Shown in pieces: positions 28,223 to 35,623 of a stretch of DNA of 64,000 nt. The notes beneath the pieces are model-generated. The model had not been told where the DNA came from. It did no database searches and was given only the letters and a program-made list of their open reading frames with translations. Source of the stretch: an uncultured Coriobacteriaceae bacterium (lineage in GTDB: Bacteria > Actinomycetota > Coriobacteriia > Coriobacteriales > Coriobacteriaceae); contig CALUFC010000003.1 in the NCBI GenBank assembly GCA_944319885.1, positions 62,001-126,000 of the forward strand, written 5' to 3'. Within the stretch, counting starts at the first letter, position 1. Each line of letters starts with the position of its first letter. The position numbers were made by a program, and so were the translations under genes.

Positions 28223-28263
28223 ATTGATGGAGCGTCAATATGTAATTGATGAAGCGTCAATAT
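28223..28263. promoter_or_regulatory. Tandem 19-bp dyads between membrane-protein gene and hypB
   Basis: ATTGATG, one variable base, then AGCGTCAATAT... occurs twice, at 28223-28241 and 28245-28263, a period of 22 bases or two helical turns. The exact form is ATTGATG, G or A, AGCGTCAATAT. Each copy is itself an inverted repeat (ATTGAYG against CGTCAAT). The half sites recall Crp/Fnr-type TTGAT/ATCAA but with different spacing. It is probably the operator for one or both divergent genes. Confidence 0.65.
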
Positions 28264-28326
28264 CAGTCGATGAACGGCGGCCGGCGACTGCGTAGCGGGC
28301 CGCCGGGCGAGGGGAAGGTGGCCGCG

Positions 28327-29010
28327 GTGGCGGATATTCGCGTGATCGAGGTGAAGGAAAGCGTCTTTGCAGACAACGATCGCAGGGCAGACGAGCTGCG
28401 CGTCCGTTTGCGTCGCGAGGGCATGTTCCTGCTCAATCTCATGTCGAGCCCGGGGTCGGGCAAGACCACCACGCTGCTGCGCACCGCCGAGGCGCTGCGC
28501 GACGAGCTGACGCTGGCGGTCATGGAGGCCGACATCGACTCCGATGTCGATGCACGTACCATGGTAGATGCCGACGTGCGTTCCATACAGATCCATACCG
28601 GCGGCATGTGCCACCTCGATGCCGCGATGACCGAGCAGGGGCTTGATGCGCTCGTGGCGGCGGGCGGACCGGTTGACCTCGCGATTCTCGAGAACGTGGG
28701 CAATTTGGTGTGCCCGGCGGAATTCGACACCGGTGCCTCGGCGAACGCCATGATCCTCTCGGTGCCCGAGGGTGACGACAAGCCGCTCAAGTATCCGCTC
28801 ATGTTCTCGATCTGCGATGTCGTGCTCATCAACAAGATCGATGCCCTGCCCATCTTCGATTTCGATCTCGACCGCGCAACGGAGAACATCCATCGGCGCA
28901 ATCCACGGGCCGAGGTCATTCCCGTCTGCGCTAAAACCGGCGAGGGCATCGAGGCGTGGGCCGCATGGCTGCGTCGCGCCGTCGCGGCGTGGAAGGGCGA
29001 AGTCGCGTAA
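28327..29010 (+). CDS. hypB: Nickel incorporation GTPase HypB
   Basis: A 227-residue SIMIBI-class GTPase that drives nickel delivery during hydrogenase maturation, with HypA. Walker A is LNLMSSPGSGKTTTLL (about residue 42), followed by the metal and switch regions MEADIDSDVDARTM and QIHTGGMCHLDAAM, and INKIDAL as the base-recognition motif. The His-rich nickel-storage N-terminus of some HypBs is absent. The GTG with GGGGAAGG upstream is preferred to TTG/ATG codons near 28246, which lie inside the operator repeats. No hydrogenase genes are in the window; hypA lies two genes downstream. Confidence 0.93.
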   Translation: MADIRVIEVKESVFADNDRRADELRVRLRREGMFLLNLMSSPGSGKTTTLLRTAEALRDELTLAVMEADIDSDVDARTMVDADVRSIQIHTGGMCHLDAAMTEQGLDALVAAGGPVDLAILENVGNLVCPAEFDTGASANAMILSVPEGDDKPLKYPLMFSICDVVLINKIDALPIFDFDLDRATENIHRRNPRAEVIPVCAKTGEGIEAWAAWLRRAVAAWKGEVA

Positions 29011-29058
29011 GAGGCGAGGCGCACGCACGCTCTGCCATTCGGATCCAGAGGAGGACCC

Positions 29059-31851
29059 ATGGATATCAACGCCCCCGGCCTATCGTACGCCGAACCCGAC
29101 ATCGGCGCGGAGTTCGTCCCGCCGCTGCCCGAGCATCCGCGCGAGAAGATCGTGGCGCTCTGCAAGCACCTCACGAACCGCACGCTGGGCAAAGGCAACC
29201 TGCTGGCCTATGAGTACTGGGCCTTCGAGAGCGTCACGACCGACGAGATGGCCGACGTGCTGCTCAAGCTCAAGGTGCGTCGACCCTACACGTTCGAGGA
29301 GGCGCAAAAGGCAACGGGCGTGCCGGCGAAGCGACTGCAAGAGCTGCTCGACGAGATGTCGGTTATCGGGCTTTTGGAATACAACTGGGAGAACCCCACG
29401 CGCACCAAGCAGTGGGTGAGCCCCATTCTGGTGCCGGGATCGGCCGAGTTCCTCAACATGCGCTGGAGCCAGATGAACGAGCATCCGGCCACGGCGAAGT
29501 TCTTCGAGCAGGCGTCGAAGGGACCACTCTCGCGCATCACGCCCATGGTGCCGCCCGGCGGCGCGGGGATCGGCATGCACGTCATCCCCGTCGAGCAGGC
29601 CATCGAGACCGAGAACCAGAGCGTATCGATCGAGCATATCAGCCACTGGCTCGACAAATACGACGGCAAGTTCGCCGCAAGCCCCTGTAGTTGCCGCATG
29701 AGCCGTGCCGTGCTGGGCGAGGCCTGCGGCGACGACCCGGCAGACTGGTGCATCGCGGTGGGCGACATGGCCGACTACGTGGTGGAGACCGATAAGGGCG
29801 GTCGTTACATCACGCGCGAAGAGGCGCTCGAGATCCTGCAGCGCGCCGAGGATAACGGCTTCGTGCACCAGATCACCAACATCGACGGCGAGCATAAGAT
29901 CTTCGCCATCTGCAACTGCAACGTGAACGTGTGCTACGCGCTGCGTACCTCGCAGCTGTTCAACACACCTAATCTCTCGCGGTCGGCCTACGTGGCACGC
30001 ACCGAGGCCGAGAAATGCGTGGCGTGCGGCCGCTGCGTCGAGGTCTGCCCGGCTGGTGCCGTCAAGCTGGGGCAGAAGCTCTGTCTGGCGGACGGCTCGT
30101 CGGTTGCGTATCCCAAGCAGGAGCTGCCCGACGCCGTGAGCTGGGGTCCCGAGAAGTGGTCGCCGGATTACCGCAACAAGAACCGCATCGAGACCTACGA
30201 TACCGGCACGGCGCCCTGCAAGACGGCGTGCCCGGCCCATATTGCCGTGCAGGGCTACCTCAAGCTGGCGGTGCAGGGCCGCTATACCGAGGCGCTGGCG
30301 CTCATCAAGCGCGAGAACCCGCTGCCGGCCATCTGCGGGCGCATCTGCAACCGCCGGTGCGAGGACGCCTGTACGCGCGGGCGCGTCGACCGCGCGGTGG
30401 CCATCGATGAAGTGAAGAAGTTCATTGCCGAGCGCGATCTCGATGCCGCGACGCGCTACATTCCGCCGAAGGTCGTGCCGCGCGTGCAAGGCGAGTTCGA
30501 CGAGAAGATCGCGGTGATCGGCGCCGGTCCCGCCGGCCTATCCTGTGCGTTCTACCTTGCCGAGAAGGGGTACCGTCCGGTCGTGTTCGAGCGCAACGCG
30601 CGTCCGGGCGGCATGCTTGCCTACGGTGTGCCCGCCTACAAGCTCTCGCGCGCGGTCATCCAGGCCGAGGTCGACGTCATCGAGGCCATGGGCGTCGAGT
30701 TTCGCTACGGCGTCGAGGTGGGTCGCGATGTGACGCTCGATAAGCTGCGCGGCGAGGGCTTCCGTGCGTTCTATCTGGCGATTGGTTGCCAAGCGGGCCG
30801 TCTGCCCGGCATCCCGGGCGAGGATGCGCCCGGTGTCGAGACGGCCGTCTCGTTCCTGGGCCGGGTCGCCGAGGAGGAGGCAGCGGGCGCGGTGGCTCCG
30901 CTCGCGGGCCGCACCATCGTGGTGGGCGGCGGCAACGTGGCCATCGACGCGGCGCGCACCGCAGCGCGTTTGGGTTCGCCGCATGTCGAGATGTTCTGTC
31001 TCGAGCGTGAGGCGGAGATGCCGGCGAGTGCCGAGGAGGTGCGCGAAGCCACCGAGGACGGCGTGCATATCAGCCATGGTTGGGGCCCCGTCGAGGTGCG
31101 CTGCGACGAGGACGGCCGCGCGCGCGAGATCGTATTCAAGCGCTGTGTGAGCGTGTTTGATAGCGAAGGGCGATTCGCGCCGGTCTATGACGAGGGCGAG
31201 ACGCGCACCGTCGCTGCCGATCGCGTGATCTTCTCCATCGGGCAGGCGGTTCGATGGGGCGATCTGCTCGCGGGCAGCGCGGTTAAACTCGGTGCCGGCC
31301 AGGGCGCTGTCGCGGATCCCGTAACGTACCAAACCGCCGAGCCCGACATCTTCGTGGGCGGCGATGTGTATACCGGCCCCAAGTTCGCCATCGACGCCAT
31401 CGCCGCCGGCCATGAGGCAGCGATCTCGATCCATCGCTTCGTGCAGGGGGCGACGCTCACCATCGGGCGCAACCCGCGCCGCTACCGCGAGCTCGACAAG
31501 GAGAACCTTTCGCTGGCGAGCTACGATACCGCCTCGCGCCAGGAGCCGGCCGTCGATGCGGACATGGGCCGCGCATCGGCGCCGTTTGCCGAGTACGTGC
31601 GCACCTTGACCGAGGAGCAGGTACGCGCCGAAACCGCCCGTTGCCTGGGGTGCGGTGCCAGCGTGGTGGACGAGAACAAGTGCATCGGTTGCGGCCTGTG
31701 CACCACGAAGTGCGCGTTCGACGCCATCCATCTGCATCGCGAGCATCCCGAGGCGAGCACGATGATCAAGTACGAGGACAAACTTCCCGCCATCGGCAAA
31801 TATGCGCTCAAACGCGCCATCAAGATCAAGTTCGGAGGCAAGGGGAACTAA
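29059..31851 (+). CDS. Large Fe-S/FAD oxidoreductase, GltD-like
   Basis: A 930-residue multidomain protein. Residues 1 to about 130 are a helical, winged-helix-like region. Cysteine-rich segments follow: SPCSCRMSRAVLGEAC, ICNCNVNVCYALR, and a ferredoxin motif CVACGRCVEVCPAG (about 320-335). Then a GltD-type module starts with CKTACPAHIAVQGYLKL and ICGRICNRRCEDAC, leading into the FAD fold IAVIGAGPAGLSCAFYLAEK and NAD(P) fold GRTIVVGGGNVAIDAA. The C-terminus has another cluster motif, CIGCGLCTTKCAFDAI. GAGGAGG precedes the ATG. Electron partners are unknown. It lies between hypB and hypA on the same strand. Confidence 0.9.
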   Translation: MDINAPGLSYAEPDIGAEFVPPLPEHPREKIVALCKHLTNRTLGKGNLLAYEYWAFESVTTDEMADVLLKLKVRRPYTFEEAQKATGVPAKRLQELLDEMSVIGLLEYNWENPTRTKQWVSPILVPGSAEFLNMRWSQMNEHPATAKFFEQASKGPLSRITPMVPPGGAGIGMHVIPVEQAIETENQSVSIEHISHWLDKYDGKFAASPCSCRMSRAVLGEACGDDPADWCIAVGDMADYVVETDKGGRYITREEALEILQRAEDNGFVHQITNIDGEHKIFAICNCNVNVCYALRTSQLFNTPNLSRSAYVARTEAEKCVACGRCVEVCPAGAVKLGQKLCLADGSSVAYPKQELPDAVSWGPEKWSPDYRNKNRIETYDTGTAPCKTACPAHIAVQGYLKLAVQGRYTEALALIKRENPLPAICGRICNRRCEDACTRGRVDRAVAIDEVKKFIAERDLDAATRYIPPKVVPRVQGEFDEKIAVIGAGPAGLSCAFYLAEKGYRPVVFERNARPGGMLAYGVPAYKLSRAVIQAEVDVIEAMGVEFRYGVEVGRDVTLDKLRGEGFRAFYLAIGCQAGRLPGIPGEDAPGVETAVSFLGRVAEEEAAGAVAPLAGRTIVVGGGNVAIDAARTAARLGSPHVEMFCLEREAEMPASAEEVREATEDGVHISHGWGPVEVRCDEDGRAREIVFKRCVSVFDSEGRFAPVYDEGETRTVAADRVIFSIGQAVRWGDLLAGSAVKLGAGQGAVADPVTYQTAEPDIFVGGDVYTGPKFAIDAIAAGHEAAISIHRFVQGATLTIGRNPRRYRELDKENLSLASYDTASRQEPAVDADMGRASAPFAEYVRTLTEEQVRAETARCLGCGASVVDENKCIGCGLCTTKCAFDAIHLHREHPEASTMIKYEDKLPAIGKYALKRAIKIKFGGKGN

Positions 31852-31949
31852 GACATACGCCCCTCACCATCCGGGCGGGCAGCGTTTCGTCTCCTTCGCG
31901 CCGCCCGCCCGGATGCACGCTCCGGTGCCTCTCATGAAGGAGGGTGTCG

Positions 31950-32477
31950 ATGCACGAGCTCGGCATCGTGTTCTATATCATCCGCCGCGTCGAAGGTGTC
32001 GCGCGGGACAACATGGTAAGCGGCGTTTCAGCCGTGACGATCCAGCTCGGCGAGGTGTCCGGCGTTATCCCGCGGTATCTGCAGGATGCATGGCGCTGGG
32101 CGGCCGACAAGCACGAGCTCACGCATGGCGCGGAGCTTATTGTCGAGGAGATTCCCGCGGTCACGCGCTGCGAGGCGTGCGGCGTGCAGTATGGTACCGT
32201 TGAGCACGGACGCATCTGTCCTGCGTGCGGAAGCGAGCGGACGGTGCTTATGCAGGGGCAGGAAGTGCTGATTAAGGAGATCGCCGTGCCAGATGAGAAA
32301 CCCGAAAAGCGCCATGAGACTTCGGCGCCCGCGGCGCGCGTCAAGCCGGTTCAGGCGGCTCGACCCACAGACGACCCGTATCTTCGTGCCGAGAACGAGG
32401 ATGATGATGGCTACGACCCCTATTCCGATCGTCGTCCCGAGCCGGAGCCCCTGTTCGAGCGCGATCCCTGGCGTTAG
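31950..32477 (+). CDS. hypA: Hydrogenase nickel insertion protein HypA
   Basis: A 175-residue nickel metallochaperone that hands Ni to hydrogenase (or urease in some bacteria) with HypB. The Ni site is the N-terminal MHELGI, and the zinc site is formed by CEACGVQYG and CPACGSE (about residues 75-100). The family is normally about 115 residues; the extra 60 form an acidic, Pro-rich tail (from about DEKPEKRHE onward) of no known domain. AAGGAGGG precedes the ATG that gives MHELG; an ATG two codons earlier would displace the Ni-binding N-terminus. It closes the hypB operon. Confidence 0.93.
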   Translation: MHELGIVFYIIRRVEGVARDNMVSGVSAVTIQLGEVSGVIPRYLQDAWRWAADKHELTHGAELIVEEIPAVTRCEACGVQYGTVEHGRICPACGSERTVLMQGQEVLIKEIAVPDEKPEKRHETSAPAARVKPVQAARPTDDPYLRAENEDDDGYDPYSDRRPEPEPLFERDPWR

Positions 32478-32546
32478 GCGCGTCCATGAGCGCCACGGTG
32501 CGCTCCATGCGCCGGGGCGCGTGGCCGAATGCCGCGGGCGGGGCGT

Positions 32547-33179
32547 TTACCGATCGGGCCGGCGCTCGGGATACTTGCTCGTATAACCCTCGATATGCAG
32601 CGTGCTTGCGATGATGTCCTTGATGACCGCCGTCTTGACGGTGGGATGCTCGCGGATGTAGAGAATCAGGCCGCTGATGAGCACATAGAACGTCTCGAAA
32701 ACATGGTCGATAAGAATCTCGTGGTAGCGGGCGAAATCGATGACCGTCGACTCGCACATGTAGCGCGCGCAGCGCTCGGCGACGCGGTGGACGAAAGCGC
32801 TGTACAGCACGGCATCGCCATCGGCGGCGATGGACTTGGGCAGGTCGGGCGTCTCGAGCACCATGGAGCGCAGCAAAACCGAGATGCTGTCGAGCGCGCC
32901 CTCGATATCGCCCAGCACGCGGTTGGCGTTCCATTCGCGCAGCCGCTCGATAAACGCATCGATGGTGTAGTCGAGCGCCGCTTCGAGCGCGGCCTCCTTG
33001 TTGGGAAAGTAGTGGTAGAACAGCGAGCGCGTACAGCCTACGCGATCGGTGATGCCCGAAACCGAGAGGCGGCTGATGCCCTCCTCCGAGCACACGGAGA
33101 TCACGGCATGGAGAATCTCTTCGCGGCGGTGATCGTGTGTATGGCGTTCGCGAGGAGCGGGGGTGTGTACGTCTGCCAT
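32547..33179 (-). CDS. TetR-family transcriptional regulator
   Basis: A 210-residue TetR regulator. The helix-turn-helix is ILHAVISVCSEEGISRLSVSGITDRVGCTRSLFYHYFPNKEAAL (about 18-62). The C-terminal ligand domain is helical with no diagnostic features. The start MADVHTP has GAGGT 6 bases upstream. It is convergent with hypA, so it may control distant targets or the hyp operon. It is followed by the tRNA-Arg gene on the other strand. Confidence 0.9.
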   Translation of the reverse strand: MADVHTPAPRERHTHDHRREEILHAVISVCSEEGISRLSVSGITDRVGCTRSLFYHYFPNKEAALEAALDYTIDAFIERLREWNANRVLGDIEGALDSISVLLRSMVLETPDLPKSIAADGDAVLYSAFVHRVAERCARYMCESTVIDFARYHEILIDHVFETFYVLISGLILYIREHPTVKTAVIKDIIASTLHIEGYTSKYPERRPDR

Positions 33180-33323
33180 GGGGTACCTCGTTTCGCGTAC
33201 GGGCACGTGGGCGGGTAGTGCAAGTGTTTCCTATGGTGCCGGCTGCGTCAATGGTGTGCTTACATAATACCCAGATTAACCCTCAACCCTTACCGTATGG
33301 TTCATGCTAAAATCTATCAACGC

Positions 33324-33399
33324 GCCTCCGTAGCTCAGGGGATAGAGCACCGCTCTCCTAAAGCGGGTGTCGATGGTTCGAATCCATTCGGGGGCACCA
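33324..33399 (+). tRNA. tRNA-Arg (anticodon CCU)
   Basis: A 76-base cloverleaf. The acceptor GCCTCCG pairs with CGGGGGC (one G-U), the D stem is GCTC/GAGC, the anticodon stem CCGCT/AGCGG holds loop CTCCTAA with anticodon CCT, and the T arm has TTCGAAT. CCA is encoded. A TAAAAT that could be a -10 element lies 11 bases upstream. It reads AGG codons. Confidence 0.97.
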
Positions 33400-33409
33400 G
33401 CGATTATTG

Positions 33410-33439
33410 CGGGCCGGCAGCATATGCGCTGTCGGCCCG
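33410..33439 (+). terminator. Hairpin after tRNA-Arg
   Basis: A 12-bp stem with one G-U pair (33410-33421 with 33428-33439) starting 11 bases after the tRNA. No T run follows, so it may work as a processing boundary rather than a strong terminator. Confidence 0.5.
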
Positions 33440-33482
33440 TGTTGCGTTGAGGGAGCGCCCCGTGCGGAGCCGTGAACAAGAA

Positions 33483-33516
33483 GAGCCCCGAACGGCCGTG
33501 TTACCGTTCGGGGCTC
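33483..33516 (-). terminator. Terminator of the kinase/cell-wall operon
   Basis: A perfect 13-bp stem (33483-33495 with 33504-33516) with an 8-base loop. On the minus strand it is followed by TTCTTGTTC. It lies 38 bases past the stop codon of the PASTA kinase gene. Confidence 0.8.
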
Positions 33517-33553
33517 GCGCTGTATGCGGAAAGCTTGGCCTATCCCGGCTCTG

Positions 33554-35509
33554 TTACTCGGTATCGCCTTCCTCAGGGGTGTTGCCGGCGCTTGCACCGG
33601 GGCCGCCCGAGATGACGAGCTTGATCGTGGTGCCTTGAATCTGCTCGCCATTGGGGGAGTACGAGATGACCTCGCCCTCGGGCACGGTGCTGCTCGACTG
33701 TACGACGCTGTTGTAGCGGAAGCCGGCGTTGGCGATCTCCTGCTCGGCGGCCGACTGCTCCATACCAATTACGTTGGGCACCTTTGCGGTGGGCTCGGGC
33801 TCGGGGCCGAGCGAGATGACAAGGCCGATCTCGGTGCCGAGCTTCTGGTGGCCTGCGGGATCGTAGCTAATCACGCAGCCCTCATCGATCGAGTCGCTGT
33901 AGCTGCTGCCGGTAACGGTGACGCCAAAGCCAGCCTCGGAAAGGATGCTCGTCGCGCGCGTCTGGGTGTAGCCGGTGACATTGGGCACTTCCTCCGTGCC
34001 GGGGCCGGTGGACACCTTGTACTCAACGGTGCCGCCTGCCTCGATCTGCTCGCCGGCCTTCGGGGACTGGTCGAAGACCGTGCCCTCGTCGGCGTCGTTC
34101 TCCTCTTCGGTGGCAGAGCCGGTAAGGCCGAGCTCGGCAAGCGCTGCCTCGGCTTCATCGGCGGTCATGCCGGAGAGGTTGGGGACTTCCTTGTATTCGA
34201 TGGGCTGCGGACCGCGCGAGATCACGATATCGATCTCGGTGCCCTTGGCCTCCATGCTGCCGCCCTGCGGGGTCTGGTCCATAACCTCGCCCTCGTCGAA
34301 CTCATCGGAGTAGTTGGGCGTGATGTCGCCCACCTTGAAGCCGGCGTCCTCGATAGCTGAGACGGCCTCTTCCTGCGCCTGGCCAATCACGTTGGGCACC
34401 TGGGTCTGGTCGCCGCCGGTGAGCATGCCGGAGGCGAAGACGGCCACGGCCGCGATCACGGCGATCACGGCGATTACCGCGGCAACGATCTTGCCCTTGC
34501 CGCTGCCCTTATCCTCCTCGTCGGTGTTGTACGAGCCGGTGCTGCCCGAGATGCTCGTGCGCTGCGCGCGCTTCGTGTCGACCGCGGGACGCACCATGGC
34601 CTGCGTGGCGTCGCTCATAACACGCGTCTCGGTGGCGCCCGTACCGGTGCCGCCCGCGCTGATCACGCGCGTGGGCTCGGGGACATCGACCGTGTGGCCC
34701 GAGAGGTAGCTGTTGAGCACCTGGCGCAGCTCATCGGCCGTCTGGAAGCGGTTGGCAGGGTCCTTCTCCATGCAGCGTAGGATGATGCGCTCAAGATCGG
34801 CGTCGACGTTCGGGTTGATCTGGCTCGGCGGAACGGGGATCTCGTTCACCTGCTTGAGTGCCACGGAGATGGCGTCGTCGCCATCGAAGGGCACCTGGCC
34901 CGTGGCGCACTCGTACATCACCACGCCGAGCGAGTAGATATCGGAGGTAGGGCCGAGCTCCTGGCCGCGGGTCTGCTCGGGGCTCACGTAGTGGGCGGTG
35001 CCGAGCACGTTGTTATCTTGCGTGAGGTGGCTGTTCTTCGCGCGCGCGATGCCAAAGTCCATCACCTTGATGTTGCCGTCGGGCAGCACCATGATGTTCT
35101 GCGGCTTGATGTCGCGGTGGATGATCTCGTGCTTGTGCGCCACCGAGAGCGCGCCGCAAATCTGACTGCCAATCTGCGCGACCTTCTTGGGGTCGAGCGC
35201 GCCATGGCTGCGAATGCCGCTCTTGAGGTCGGTGCCGCGCAGGTACTCCATGACGATGTAGTACGTGTCGCCGTCCTTGCCCCAATCGTAGACGCCCACG
35301 ATATACGGGCTCGACAGACCAGCTGCAGCCTGCGCCTCCTGCTTGAAGCGCGCGGCAAACGTGGCATCCGCCGCATACTGCGGCAGCATGATCTTCACCG
35401 CCACCGTGCGGTCGAGAACTTGGTCCTGGGCGCGGTACACGGTTGCCATGCCACCGGAACCCACCTTATCCCTGAGGAGGTACCTTCCCCCGAGGACGCG
35501 TTGATCCAT
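33554..35509 (-). CDS. pknB: PASTA-domain Ser/Thr protein kinase PknB
   Basis: A 651-residue membrane kinase that senses muropeptides or lipid II and phosphorylates cell-wall and division proteins. The N-terminal kinase domain (about 1-275) has GSGGMATVY, VAVKIM (catalytic Lys), HRDIKPQN and VMDFGIA. A linker leads to a membrane helix at about 340-360. Four extracellular PASTA repeats follow, each starting VPNV/L (about 368, 438, 505, 575). The tail is Gly/Glu-rich. It is the last gene of a minus-strand operon with a SEDS-PBP fusion, PP2C phosphatase, FHA proteins and a second kinase. The gap of 114 bases upstream may carry an internal promoter. Confidence 0.97.
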   Translation of the reverse strand: MDQRVLGGRYLLRDKVGSGGMATVYRAQDQVLDRTVAVKIMLPQYAADATFAARFKQEAQAAAGLSSPYIVGVYDWGKDGDTYYIVMEYLRGTDLKSGIRSHGALDPKKVAQIGSQICGALSVAHKHEIIHRDIKPQNIMVLPDGNIKVMDFGIARAKNSHLTQDNNVLGTAHYVSPEQTRGQELGPTSDIYSLGVVMYECATGQVPFDGDDAISVALKQVNEIPVPPSQINPNVDADLERIILRCMEKDPANRFQTADELRQVLNSYLSGHTVDVPEPTRVISAGGTGTGATETRVMSDATQAMVRPAVDTKRAQRTSISGSTGSYNTDEEDKGSGKGKIVAAVIAVIAVIAAVAVFASGMLTGGDQTQVPNVIGQAQEEAVSAIEDAGFKVGDITPNYSDEFDEGEVMDQTPQGGSMEAKGTEIDIVISRGPQPIEYKEVPNLSGMTADEAEAALAELGLTGSATEEENDADEGTVFDQSPKAGEQIEAGGTVEYKVSTGPGTEEVPNVTGYTQTRATSILSEAGFGVTVTGSSYSDSIDEGCVISYDPAGHQKLGTEIGLVISLGPEPEPTAKVPNVIGMEQSAAEQEIANAGFRYNSVVQSSSTVPEGEVISYSPNGEQIQGTTIKLVISGGPGASAGNTPEEGDTE

Positions 35510-35623
35510 CTTAGTGCTCCCTCACAAACGCTGCTCTTTCAATCTCACTGCTACCCGCGAGGCTTCGCCTGCGGAATCGTTGCCTTGTTGCGGCTGGTGC
35601 CGCACCTCGTCGTTGCACCCGCA

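Noticed and set aside
28246-28326. Extended N-terminus of HypB from a TTG/ATG start
   Set aside because: Those codons fall inside the tandem operator repeats, and the added residues are not HypB-like.
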